Shown here in pieces: positions 37,791 to 49,441 of a stretch of DNA of 64,000 bases (position 1 is the first letter of the stretch; every line of letters starts with the position of its first letter). Under the pieces are notes generated by a model. That model ran no database searches, had not been told where the DNA came from, and saw only the letters and a program-made list of their open reading frames with translations. The position numbers and the translations under genes are program-made. This DNA comes from Epiperipatus broadwayi (Eukaryota > Onychophora > Udeonychophora > Euonychophora > Peripatidae). The stretch covers positions 1 to 64,000 of the forward strand of contig JAQFVV010013302.1 of the NCBI GenBank assembly GCA_028023455.1, given 5' to 3'.

Positions 37791-39318
37791 GGTTCTACAA
37801 AACAAGTTTGCAAGTCACTTTTGTGGCAACTGTCTGCAGGGTGTAAACTTTTAATCTTCCTTCAAGGGTAACCCCACCATTCTTCACTTTTAAACAGTCA
37901 TCAAGAACACACAATATGTTCTCAAAAATGCTGTATTCCATTTTGAAAGTTTATATAGTGAATGCTATTCTTAGTGGAATATTTGCCTACTATATCCCAT
38001 GGAAGCAGATTTTTACAAAACCCGTTATAACTTCAATTTATAACTCGGGGTTCTTCTTCACATCTTCTATCCATCGGAATAGCATGCTTTCCAGTATGCA
38101 AAAGAGGACCAATTTGACAAACCCCAAATCTTTTGTAACCTATTATAAGTGCCAAAATGTACATTGTAACATACTAATCCAATACTTAGTGCCATTCCCT
38201 CTATTGTCCAATACCATTGCTTATTTCAATATCATGTTAAACACCATTTTTTTATAGATCATGTCATTAAACATGTTGACATATTAGACCAATATAACAT
38301 TAAATGTCTTTGCATATCAGTTAAAGATTTAAATAAGATTACATATCTATCCAGATATCTATGAACAATCTTGCCAGTTGCTAAGATTCTAACTTAGTTT
38401 AAAAACCTTTGTATTTTTCAATTATGATTAACATGACAATTTATTACAGAATACAATTCCAACCAAAATGTTTTTTTAATAACTGATTCAAGATAAACCT
38501 TAAACTCACATGTGTTTTGGGCAATAATTATCCAGAAAAAATGCTAAACCTTTTTTAGATCTGTCCATACTTCTCATCTCTATGCCTATTCATGTTTCAT
38601 AAGTGTACACTTAATCTCAAGCAATTACTTAAAAACTTTCAAGCCCATAATGCATCTGTAATTATCCATGAACTTAGAACCATGCAGCTTGCATGACATT
38701 CCACAATATTTAATAATAAGAATGAGGATATACTAAGAACAAATAACAATAAATGATTCAACTTATACCTATACTCTATTTTTCCCAGGAACATCATGAT
38801 CAAAACTTGGCAATCAGCAATCTAACTCATTTGTGCTCTCTCTTAGTGTAGAGTTTTATTTTCATTAACACTCCTCATTATAATTCACTATTAAAAATAA
38901 ATATCTGAATTCTTTTTCAGTTGAGCCATCATGATTATATTAGAATATGATACTCTTCAAATTTGGATTTCATATCATTGAAGTTAAACAACTTATCAGC
39001 CATTACAGTTGTAGTTTCATCAAACTTATGAATTTATTCTATTGTAAATATATAAATATTTGTATATAGTTTATTATATATAAAAAAGAATTTCCAAGAA
39101 ACTTAGGATTATTTTTAAATAGACATTCCATAATTATTTACTGACAGCTGAATACATAATTCATTGTTAGGGAATACAAACAACTCTTAACTCTAGTGCC
39201 ATCTATAATAAGATTGACTAATTAGTGATTACAAGAGGTAGTACATTTAAATCACTATTCTCAGACCTGTTTCTGAATTTTTATTTTATCAATGAGTCTC
39301 CGAATTCAAATGTAATAC
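37791..39318. other. No gene recognised
   Basis: A+T-rich DNA. A 113-codon frame at 37916-38257 has no recognised similarity. It may include more of the hAT relic or another decayed element, but the signal is too weak to call. Confidence 0.4.
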
Positions 39319-39561
39319 CACTGATTTAACGAAAATTGGACACACTTATTCATCCATCAACAGAAAAGTCAACAAATTTTTCTATAAAATAAACCACAAC
39401 CACAAGAAAGAAAACAAACCAAGAATCTTAATCCCATACGTTCACTCTACAGCTAAAAGCCTTATCAATCAACTATCATGTGACTTTGAAGTCGCTTTCC
39501 GTTCACCTCCCAACACCAATAGACTGATAAATAATACCAAAGACAGGATACCCCTCAAGTT

Positions 39562-39879
39562 GTGTACAAAATTATCTGCCCCCAAAGAAATTGCATGGCA
39601 ACATATTATGGAGAGACCAAAACTAACATTGCCACCAGAGTAGCTCAACACCGATACCTTTACAATAAAACCAAAACAAAGTATGAAGGTAATTCGATTT
39701 TTGTCGAACACAAAAGAAACTCTGGACATGCTTTTCTACCTACCACAGCCAGTGTCATTTGCTCTGAAACAAACGACATCAAACGTAAAGTTAGGGAAGC
39801 TTACTTCATTGTGGCTGACCCATCGGCAATCAACAGAAGAGAGGCATGCTATTCCCTATCTCGTAAATGGTCCACGTAA
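39562..39879 (+). pseudogene. GIY-YIG endonuclease fragment of the truncated PLE
   Basis: 105 codons: VYKI-like start, YYGETKTN (YIG-type motif), ATRVAQH (catalytic-Arg helix), VEHKRNSGHAF and a conserved end NRREACYSLSRKW. It lacks the RT and is preceded by a frameshifting deletion, so it could only be translated by internal initiation. It differs from the downstream copy at a handful of residues, showing recent common origin. Confidence 0.8.
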
Positions 39880-39949
39880 CATCTGCATATAAATTTGCAT
39901 AAAATTTGCATAGTTTTACAGTTATTAAAAGAATAACTCACCATGAATA

Positions 39950-39969
39950 TGGGACTGTAGACTGTCCCG
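39950..39969 (+). ncRNA. Conserved PLE 3' stem-loop (truncated copy)
   Basis: GGGAC and GTCCC pair around the 8-nt loop TGTAGACT, followed by GAAAGC. The same hairpin occurs at 42459 and, with both strands changed to GGGAG/CTCCC, at 55928. The compensated change supports a structured RNA in the PLE 3' region. I could not fit it to a hammerhead core. Confidence 0.55.
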
Positions 39970-40257
39970 AAAGCACTTGGCAGTAAAAAATTTTGACAAT
40001 TTATTAATAGCTTCATTAACTGTGCGCAGAGCACATATATATATTAATTTATTTAAGTGTTAATGAAGTAAAATCTTAACTATTTCAATAACATGAATAA
40101 CTACGCATGAGACTGGCAGCTACTTCGTACTGGACTGTCAATTTGCACATTTCAGCAGAGAATATATTTCTTTACAAAATGTTATCAGTGTAAAATTGTA
40201 CCTAACTGCTGCAAAATTATTATTAACAAGACTGTATATAATTACGATAGAATCAAA

Positions 40258-42387
40258 ATGAATTTACAAAAACAACTACTAATTTCTATTATTAAAGGAT
40301 GCAAAAGGGCCTTAAAAAAAGAAACGAGAAGATGGAACATAATTTCCGACAACTACCTGATCCCCCCATTTATCACCGACAGATGCAATAGACATACGAA
40401 TGGTCTGTTTAAGAAATTCAATAATAAAATAAAATTTTTAGCAAAAAAGCAAAATATTCAATTTGATGCGCTCAATAGCAACAAGTTTGTCAACCTTACA
40501 AACTCAAACATTCCGCACACAATTAAGGAAGTTTTTGAATTAGGTCCAAAATTCATAGGCGGACGCTGGAAGAATCCCAAAATGGAAATCGTTGCTGACG
40601 TCGAAACAGCTTTAATGGACAACCCACTAAAGAAACCAATTATCGCATGGATAGCAAAAACTATCAAGAATAAGCAGCTAAACAATTATCCTAATGGTTG
40701 GAACAAGAAAATTACTAACACAAATCAATTTCTAGCGAATAATTCCATCATTTGCTTAAAAGAAGACAAGGGAAACAGATTTGTATTGATAGATGACGAT
40801 GAATATAATATTAAGATGAATACACAAATCAAAAAATTAAAATTTGTAAATCTAAATAATTTTAACAATAGGCTTAACAGAGATAGATTTATATCCAATA
40901 TACTATGAATAAATTGTGACAGCATCTTTACAAAAGCCGAATACCATCGTATATACCCGTCAACCTCTTCTCCTCCTAGAATCTTCGCTAACATTAAGCT
41001 GCACAAGCCTGATAAATCTTTGAGACTTGTGATTGATTTTGGCAAGGCACACTATTTCAACACGGCAGTTTTGGTCAATCGCTGGCTTATTGATATATTA
41101 GGCTTTGGTGATTACACCATTAAATCATCTTTCATGTTTGTAGAAAAAATTAAACATGCGTTTATACCAGCTAATTTTAAAATCGCATCATTTGATGTGG
41201 CAGAGCTATATGGCTCCATTGACCGTAAACAATCTATCCAAATAGTCAACGATAAATTAATTGCAAGAAACTGCCCACCTACACGTGCCAAATTCATCAT
41301 CAATTTTTTTAAATGGCGTGATTTAAACATAATTGCTGTTTTCAGAGGTAAGTGGTTTAGTATGAACAATGGATGGCCGATGGGCCTCCCACTTAGTGGT
41401 ATAATGGCAAGCGTTGTACTTGACCATTATGAGAAGCTAATACTACCTGCACTCTTCATGTCAACCCCATATATGATATATACACGCTACATTGATGACA
41501 TATTCATTGCTGCCTCAGAAGACATCATCTCTAAACTTCACAATAGCCTCCATAATAATACCAAACTTACTTTTACTACTACTTGGGAAAACCAAGACAA
41601 ACAGGTCAAATACCTTGACATATGTGTTAACAAAAATATATATAAGCTGGACTACCAAATGGTAGTCCAAGCTTTAAAAGTAAGAGGCTTGAAAAACCCT
41701 AATTCTTATGTGCCTCACTCACACAAACTTGCAGCCCTCTCTTCTTTCATGTTTAGGAACCATAACTTGTGCAAATATGAGGCAGATAAAAGAAAAAATC
41801 TCATCAATTATATAACTGATTTAAGGAAAATTGGACACACTTATTCATCCATCAACAGAAAAGTCAACAAATTTTTCTATAAAATAAACCACAACCACAA
41901 GAAAGAAAACAAACCAAGAATCTTAATCCCATACGTTCACTCTACAGCTAAAAGCCTTATCAATCAACTATCATGTGACTTTGAAGTCGCTTTCCGTTCA
42001 CCTCCCAACACCAATAGACTGATAAATAATACCAAAAACAGGATCAAACCTGAACTCACCCCTCAAGTTGTGTACAAAGTTACCTGCCCCCAAAGAAATT
42101 GCATGGCAACATATTATGGAGAGACTAAAACTAACATTGCCACCAGAGTAGCTCAACACCGATACCTTTACAATAAAACCAAAACAAAGTATGAAGGTAA
42201 TTCGATTTTTGTCGAACATGAAAGAAACTCTGGACATGCTTTTCTACCTACCACAGCCAGTGTTGTTTGCTCTGAAACAAATGACTCCAAACGTAAAGTT
42301 AGGGAAGCTTACTTCATTGCGGCTGACCCATCGGCAATCAACAGAAGAGAGGCCTGCTATTCCCTATCTCGTAAATGGTCCATGTAA
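40258..42387 (+). CDS. PLE reverse transcriptase with C-terminal GIY-YIG endonuclease, one in-frame TGA
   Basis: Read as one frame of 709 residues from the ATG at 40258, interrupted only by TGA at 40906-40908; the reading frame is the same on both sides. The N-terminal part has ICLKEDKGNRFVLID (about residue 165), as in other PLEs. The RT core follows: IKLHKPDKSLR, motif A FDVAELYGSI (about 312), motif B NGWPMGLPLSG (about 371), motif C RYIDDIF (about 410) and KYLDICV. A basic linker leads to the GIY-YIG domain from about 604 (VVYKVTCPQ, YYGET, ATRVAQH, VEHERNSGHAF). The enzyme would nick target DNA and reverse-transcribe PLE RNA in place. The single stop means this copy is dead unless the TGA is read through or is a sequencing error. 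Upstream of 40258 the frame stays open to 40111, but no earlier ATG seems needed. This family could supply activity in trans to the hammerhead-bearing repeats here; that is inference. Confidence 0.92.
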
Positions 42388-42458
42388 CATCTGCATATAA
42401 ATTTGCATAAAATTTGCATAGTTTTACAGTTATTAACAGAATAACTCGCCATGAATAT

Positions 42459-42476
42459 GGGACTGTAGACTGTCCT
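42459..42476 (+). ncRNA. Conserved PLE 3' stem-loop (full copy)
   Basis: GGGAC pairs with GTCCT (last pair G-U) around TGTAGACT, followed by GAAAGCGCTTGG. Same position relative to the stop codon as in the truncated copy. Confidence 0.5.
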
Positions 42477-42759
42477 GAAAGCGCTTGGCAGTAAAAAAAT
42501 TTGACAATTTATTAATAGCTTCATTAACTGTGCGCAGAGGACATATATAGATTAATTCAAACTTATTATAGATTTTTATAAAACTGTTTGTAAGATTAAT
42601 AATTAAGTGATTTGTTGTTACTATTTTGATTTTTAGATAGTGGTTAAAACAAAAAGAAAAGTTATAAATATCTTTACCAACCAGCACTGCATGACATTGT
42701 GAATAATTTATTTTTCTTTACTGTTGTTTCATGAAGAATTGATAAACAGACCAGTGCAT

Positions 42760-43485
42760 CTGAAGTGGATGAGAGCGATTTATCTTTATCAATACATATT
42801 TACTCTAAATAATTATCAAATGAAAGTAAGACTAAAGGTAAATACTAAAAAGACTAAAGTAATGTTCAGTGGATTTTCTCAAAAAATGAAATTAAAGTTT
42901 GATTATGATGAGTTAGAAGTTAGCAACTATCAATACCTTGGTAAGATTATTATTTCAGATGGAAACATAATGCATGAAATTAATCATAGAATTAAATTTG
43001 GTCGGAATGCTTTTGGTAGAAATAACGTAATAGTAAAAGAAAATATTTCTATGTATTTAAAAAAAGAAGGCTTTTAATAAATGTGTTTTACCAGTTCTTA
43101 CTTATGGATCTGAGACTTGGACACTTAATAGAACATCAATACAGAGATTTCAAACCACTCAAAGAAGTGTGGAAATATGCATGTCAGGAATAACAAGAAA
43201 AGATCGAAAATATATGAGTAAGAGAACAAATAGGTGTTATTGGCATCATTGAAAGTGGAGTTGGGCTGGATATTATTGTTATAAGAGATGATAATAGATG
43301 GACAATGGAAATCTTAAACAGGATTACAAGAGATTGTAGTAAAAGACCCAGAAAGAGATCACTTGTGAGATGGATGAATGAAATAAGTAAATGTGCAGGG
43401 GTGATGTGGAGAAGAGAGGCCAGAGATCGAAAGTGTATTGAGCTTGGAGATATCTTCATCCTGCAGTGTCTAAATCGCTTTTAAT
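42760..43485 (+). pseudogene. RTE-type LINE ORF2 C-terminal relic
   Basis: VNTKKTKVMFSG, NYQYLGKIIISDG and INHRIKFGRNAFG lie in the open frame 42724-43077. After a frame change come VLPVLTYGSETWTLN, QTTQRSVEICMSGITRKDRK and DNRWTMEIL, then RWMNEISKCAG and the end GDIFILQCLNRF. This is the characteristic post-RT region of RTE-type endonuclease/reverse transcriptase proteins. The RT catalytic core is missing (5' truncation) and the remainder is frameshifted. It lies just downstream of the PLE. Confidence 0.85.
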
Positions 43486-43732
43486 GCAATATATTGATCT
43501 TAATATATCATTGCTTTGTTAAATAAATGCTAGGGCTCGTTATTAAAGTAATTGAACGAATTATATACTTGCGGGAGTCATATAATATTCATCATCAGAA
43601 ATGACAAATGGTCCATTACTAGGATCACTGCATTGAACCATGGTAGAGCAGTTCATTATTAAAAAAAAAAAAGTTTAATATTTGAATACAAATATAATGT
43701 ATATATACTGAATTTGCGATGTAACCCTATAG

Positions 43733-44131
43733 CAGGGGTGCCCAACCCTATGCCCATGGGCACCACGGCGCCCGCAGACCATTTTACGTGTGCCCGCCGC
43801 TATCCGGACATGATAAAAAATTATTTATCTGATACAAATAAATTTAATTTTTAAAATTTTTTGTAAATTATTGTATTATATTGTAATCAAATTGTAAGGC
43901 TTACTATACTTTTTCAGCATAAAAATATAAACGTTAATTATATGTTAAAATTTTATTTTTGAAATAAATATTTTTTTGTACATTATGTGTATTATTAACA
44001 ATATCCAACTATAGATTTACATTGAAAAAACAAATAGTGCCCACCATCTGGTTGAAAAAAATAAATGGTGCCTGCCACCTGGCCCGTATTATAGAATGTG
44101 CTCTTAAGTGCAAAAAGGTTGGGGACCCCTG
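43733..44131. mobile_element. Non-autonomous hAT element (399 bp)
   Basis: Termini CAGGGGTGCCCAACC and GGTTGGGGACCCCTG are imperfect inverted repeats, flanked by exact 8-bp duplications CCCTATAG (43725-43732 and 44132-44139). Subterminal G+C-rich blocks (GTGCCCGCCGC, TGCCTGCCACC) contrast with the A+T-rich centre. No transposase. Structure is diagnostic of hAT. Confidence 0.92.
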
Positions 44132-44139
44132 CCCTATAG

Positions 44140-45289
44140 TATCTATTTTCTTAGAAAAACATTTTATTTTGCATTAGAAGCTTTTGTGAATCTTTGTAAA
44201 GAATTAATGCTTTATGATAACAATTATTCAACTGCAAATGCTGTTGATTTTTTTTTTCTATTTAAATTTTTATCTATATGTAACAGATCTATTATTTTTG
44301 TAGCATATATATAAAGACAGTCTTGAATTATTATTATTTTTTTCAATGCGTTCTAAATAATTTATTGTAACAACGTGATAGATTTGACTTTATATATATA
44401 TATTTTAAAGTAGATTGAGCGAAGTTAATTAAATTTAAAGCAATGACAACGGTTTATTTCTTTTAAGTGCGAGCCACACCTTCAACTGTACTAGTTAAAA
44501 TGAATTTAATATAAATGCATTGATCTTTTAGAAGAAATCTTTTTTCAGTGAGTGAACTAATCTGTGACCGGAAAGTAATAATGAATTATTTTTTTTATAC
44601 TCGAGACAAATGCTTTTCTTATTTAAAAGATGGTAGAGTTAATAGTAATCATTATTCAACAATCATTTGAAGCTTCAAAGAGCGCATTCTTTGCATCAGG
44701 CTTGAGTTTATTTTTATGGCTTTACCAATTTTCTTTATAGAGAAAAAAATACATATATAAAAGATCTATTTAATTTTTTGCACATTTTATGCTTTTTAAA
44801 GCATAAAATTTTAATTACAATTATTAATTTTAAGTACAGCTTCAAATTCTGTATACAAACACAAAGGATAATCACACACACATTTACACATATTTCAAAT
44901 CTCATAGACTGATAAAAAAAAAAGTAAAATAAGTGATAGAAATAATGAAATCCAACAATATATATAATAATTAAAATTAGAACTCATAGATTCAATTATA
45001 GTTACTTGTATATCCTTTTTTTCATTATTTTCCAGTTACTTTGTTTATAGGTATATTGTCTGAATTGGCATTTATAGATCAATCAATGAAGTATGGATGA
45101 ATGCATCTTGGGATTAACTTGAAAAAATAAAAATGCATGCATTAAAAAACAAACATGTGCCACTTACTTCGATGAAAGATTTAAGAACCCAAACATAGCA
45201 ATATCCATGAAGCTTAACTGAAATTTTTTCAAGAGGGATATTTTGATTCATATTTTAAAGATGTAAAAAGAGATTACACTTCAATTATG
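44140..45289. other. No gene recognised
   Basis: A+T-rich DNA. A 68-codon frame (44108-44314) begins inside the hAT element and is accidental. Confidence 0.5.
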
Positions 45290-45400
45290 TGGATAAAAGA
45301 GTTGAGGAATAACATGATAAAGAGAAAATATGGATTGGAAAAAATACATTGACTTCAGAAAATCCTTTATCCTGCAGTGGACTTTAATGCATTGATCTAT
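45290..45400 (+). repeat. Possible RTE LINE 3' tail
   Basis: TTTATCCTGCAGTGGACTTTAATGC resembles the 3' end of the RTE relic at 43455 (TTCATCCTGCAGTGTC...). Upstream sequence gives weak RTE-like residues. A short, badly decayed tail. Confidence 0.45.
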
Positions 45401-45562
45401 TAAAATTTGGACCTATGAAATAATTTAAACATTATAATCTTTTGTTTCTATGCTAATAACCTGAAGTCTTATATTTTAGTGCATTATTGTAAATTAATAA
45501 ACAAATTTAATCATTGTAAATCTGCATTTCTTTAACTTTACAAATTTTTAAAATAATTTTTA

Positions 45563-46051
45563 ATATATAGGGTATATGAGCATAGACTTTCACACGATCC
45601 ACCACTCTCCACTTTATTTCATAACACTGATACACCTTAACACATATATGTCGAAAAGATAAATAATCACCAATATATGTATTTCATGCTAAACCAGCAA
45701 TCATCAGTTGGTTCAGATTATCATCTCCACGCCTATATGCAGTAAGTGCTCAGATATATATTAAGTAGCCAACCTTCATACTTTATGGACAGGTTTCAAT
45801 CCACTTCTCACTCCAACTCTTCAACCATCCATCCAATTGAAAATTTGATGATGGAACGCTCAAAGGCCACCTTGAGGCCGAAAATTTCATCACACCCATA
45901 TTGACCTAAAGTCATTCTGATCCCTCATGTACAAGACATAATCCATTTAATACATACGTATACGAGGGATGGGTAGACATCTCTACTATGAAATAACTGA
46001 AATACAGGCTTAATAATTATATACCTGTATCAATATATGTAATATATAGGG
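45563..46051. repeat. Family B repeat (489 bp), best copy, 9-bp duplication
   Basis: Flanked by TAATTTTTA (45554-45562 and 46052-46060). Starts ATATATAGGGTATATGAG and ends TAATATATAGGGT, so the two ends share about 12 bp in direct orientation, as if one circular or tandem unit plus a small overlap had been copied. No protein frame. It carries the intact minus-strand hammerhead. Confidence 0.88.
45669..45712 (-). ncRNA. Hammerhead ribozyme, family B (all core bases present)
   Basis: Minus strand, 5' to 3': ACCAA (stem I), CTGATGA (45707-45701), stem II TGCT-GGTTT-AGCA inside a U-U step, GAAA (45685-45682), stem III ATA-CA-TAT, A17 at 45674, then TTGGT (45673-45669), which pairs perfectly with ACCAA. 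This satisfies the type I hammerhead consensus including A15.1-U16.1. The tiny stem III suggests cleavage as a dimer, as known for retrozyme ribozymes. Confidence 0.8.
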
Positions 46052-46060
46052 TAATTTTTA

Positions 46061-48346
46061 GAATCAATTGTATATATATGTAATTTAACAGCTTTCAACA
46101 CTGAAAAGAAATATAAAATTGTAAAATTTTAAATACAAATAACGTTTAAGAATAATAAATAAAAAAATTATAAATAAAATTGAAGTTAATTAGCAAATTG
46201 AAATAAGTGCTAAAATGCAAACATGTTTTCTGTTAGAAATAAATCCTATCTAGTATTTTAGTTTATTTTTATAAGTATTCTTCTTATCGCATATATTTGC
46301 ACATAATTTACAAAGGAATTAATTTTACTAAATGTCATAGAAAAAAAACAGGTCATAGCAATTCATATCATCTAAACACTCTATTTAGAAGATAAATAAC
46401 TAGTCTGTGGTCATTTAAAAAAAGAACACTTTACTAAGAAACTGGAAAAATAAACTAACAAATCATTAGAAGATAACTCCCCCCCCCCCACCAAACAAAA
46501 ACAGACATTAAAGAGAATCTTATTTTTCAAGATTTTTTTTTTACTATTTTAAGCTTAATTCTTTAAAACAAACAACTTTATTGCAGTTAATTTATAAAAA
46601 TGTTAATGTTGCAAAAAAAAAAAAAAAACGTATTAAAGCTTACTCAACAGAAAATAAATATTTAATTAACTTAAAAATGGTCTCATTGGATAGAGATAAA
46701 GCCTGTCACGTCTTTAACTTTATTTTCAAACTTGTCTGGGTGAAACTTTATATATTTTCCCAGGGTTTTTGGGCTTAGAATTTTTTACCCAGCTACCCAT
46801 CCATTATTGGTCAGCAAATGGATACTACCTAAAACATTCAAAATCCCCATCACGAAATTGCTAAATCCAGTGAATAATGTAATTTGTTTATTGTTCTTTT
46901 ATGAGAGTTTTATTGGAATGTTTTTTAATTACTGTTTTACGATTATCCTTTAATTATCTTAGTATAACAGCATTTATGTATATACATACAAGTATAATAT
47001 TTACATTATACATTATAATATTTTATGATTTTTTTTCTTTATATAGTGTGTTTAAATTTAAAATTATTACAACGATTAATAATATCTTTTATGCATTTAA
47101 CTAAAGTAGGGTGTATAAAGTTGTCAGTGCAAAAAATTTGACACTTGTAAATCAAATTATGAAATTAATGTTATAATTATATTATTACTTCGAAACAATA
47201 AATTATTAACATAATGCAAATTTTTAACATTTATATTTTATAACGCATTGATATTAAATACATATATGGAGCATTAAACTTTGTGCCTAAAGGCAGATCA
47301 AAGCATCCAGAGAATAGGTCATTGAGGCTTAACCAACAATACTAATATTTTACTATTTGGAAGTTCATTAGCAACTCATATATGCCATTTATTCATGTAA
47401 TGGAAAATCATAGATCAATACACATGCAGTATAACAACCATCAATAATCACATTTTTTGCTTTTATTAGTGCATTGACATTCATATGACTAAGCTAGTCT
47501 CCAATTAACACATATCCATTTACTGAACAATATTGTTACACATATGTACATATATTTTAACAAAATGTTATCAAAAGACAAATTCTTAAGGAAAAGATCA
47601 CTTTAATTTTACATAAATGAATGCATAGGTATTCGTACATAAAATGTTAAAAATAAGTACATTTACTGAAGAAAGTAAAATGTAAACAAAAATGATATAT
47701 TCTACCATAAACAAAACATTAGCTCTAATTATTGAAATAGTAGTTTAAATTTTGCTAAGGAGATGAAAAGCATTAGCAAACTACGGCCAATAATGATCAA
47801 AGTGTCACTGTTAGATCATATATATTAATTTCTAATTACCTCCATCTGTCTTTAGACAATAAGTTTAATATATGTACTTATAATTAAATTCAAAAGTTTT
47901 ACAATGAAACTCTCATAAGTAATAATAATTATAAAAATACGAAGTTTTAATTGAATCAGGCTTTTTAAATACTCAGTCTATCATGAGAATGCTTAAACAT
48001 TATATGATTTCCCTAAAGAATAATAAAAATGATAAGCAGACAGTGTATTTTTTAGAAATTTGTAAAAGGTTCAAGAGACATAAATGACTGTTCTGAATCA
48101 AGATGATTCCTAGTTTTTACCATTCCATCATTGTAGGTCTACGGACATACATTTATAAATTAAAATATCCCAAAATTCAAATACAAAATTGTCAAATCAC
48201 CCTCCTAAATGTTATGTCTTTTCAGCAATACCATCCATTAATTAATATCAAATTATCGATCTATTAACAAGTCCATTTTAATAAAATCATATTGGTGTTT
48301 ACTTGCAATCACTGAGTTCTTATTTTAATGCAAATAATTAAATACA
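46061..48346. other. No gene recognised
   Basis: A+T-rich DNA with a poly-C run near 46480. Short frames at 46581-46778 and 46901-47104 have no recognised similarity. Confidence 0.5.
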
Positions 48347-49417
48347 CCTGGGTCTCGTTTTACGCGATAAATAGGTTCCTCAGAAAACACGCGCAAATGA
48401 AATCGTGCAAAAATAGACGTAACTTACATTGAAAAAGGGGGGATGCAGTCTGTGATTTTTCAAAATTCATGTAAAAGCAAAGCACCAATGTAAAATTACT
48501 TTAAAATTCGTGCAAAAAAAAAAAAATAAGGAAATAAAATATGACTAATAAAAATTTTCAAATTTGAAAAAAATTGATACAAGACAAACTTTTTTTAACT
48601 ATAATATTTAATTTTATTCAAAATAATATATATTTTATGCACAATTTACAGTACAGTAATTTACATTTTTTTATACACGTTTTAATTATTATAGTTATTT
48701 GCCGAAAAACACGTTTGTTTGCAAACAACTAGCACCAACTTCACACTCATATTGTGTCAATGGTTTTCTGGTGACAATGTAATTAGTAATTAATCTTTGA
48801 GATGATAATTTTATTAATTGTTTATGAAACTAACAACTAAAAATTAAATTCTTATTTTTGTCTTTAATTTTCAATTCCGTTTAAAAATCAAATTTCACAT
48901 CACATTAATTTCAAGTCATCGTAAGTAATTTTTAAATTGTTAATTACAATTAAAAATCAGATTTTAATTTTTAATTGTCAAATTTAATTGTGCCCACTGA
49001 TATTACTGACCTTTTAAAAATAAACTTGTGGATACTAAATGATTAATAATTGATTATGTTCTTTTTTAAAAAGCAAAAACAGAATGTGATTTAAAATGCA
49101 AAATTAACACGCACAATGTTTGAACAAATTTACATTATAATCTTGTAAAATTTAATGTGTGTATACATAAAATGTGGAAATCATGATTTTAATTTCATTA
49201 TTGCATAAAATCTTACTATTGTAAAGCACTGAAAATATTGAAATTACTAAGATGAAAGTCAAATTCCAATAATGTGCTATTACTTTCAATATAACGTAAG
49301 TGCGTGAAATTTATTATTTAAAGTAATAGCGCATTATCGGAGTTCGATTTCCGGTGAAACATGAATCGCGTAACTTCAAAATCATGTTAAATAAGTCCAC
49401 GTAAAAAGAGACCCAGG
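48347..49417. mobile_element. TIR element of unknown superfamily (1.07 kb)
   Basis: Begins CCTGGGTCTCGTTTTACGCG and ends with the inverted partner GTAAAAAGAGACCCAGG. The interior is non-coding. G+C-richer CpG-containing ends stand out from the A+T-rich centre. No convincing target duplication; a DNA transposon derivative is likely. Confidence 0.65.
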
Positions 49418-49441
49418 GGTATTACAAGCATATATTATTTT

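Larger units (their letters stand above)
39319..40046 (+). mobile_element. 5'-truncated PLE copy upstream of a full copy
   Basis: Near-identical to 41813-42557 of the following PLE, starting abruptly inside the linker between RT and endonuclease. A 13-bp deletion near 39550 shifts the frame before the GIY-YIG domain, so the remaining frame (39562-39879) encodes the endonuclease end only. The copy keeps the 3' untranslated stem-loop. A partial copy followed by a full one in the same orientation is the usual PLE arrangement and acts as its pseudo-LTR. Confidence 0.85.
40047..42557 (+). mobile_element. Penelope-like element, near-intact full copy
   Basis: Contains a short leader, one reverse transcriptase/GIY-YIG frame (40258-42387) and a 170-bp 3' region with repeated ATTTGCATA and a stem-loop. 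It is preceded directly by a truncated copy in the same orientation, as typical for PLEs. Only one nonsense codon interrupts the protein, so it has been active recently on an evolutionary scale. A related, older PLE tail lies at 55736. Confidence 0.9.

Noticed and set aside
37916-38400. 113-codon frame and following residues as a decayed endonuclease or transposase part
   Set aside because: Only scattered Cys/His spacing; no motif good enough to name a family.
39900-40000. PLE 3' hairpin followed by GAAA as a hammerhead stem II
   Set aside because: The seven bases before the hairpin do not fit CUGANGA in any of the three copies.
40458-42237. Minus-strand frames of 75-106 codons opposite the PLE
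   Set aside because: Shadows of the conserved PLE reading frame.
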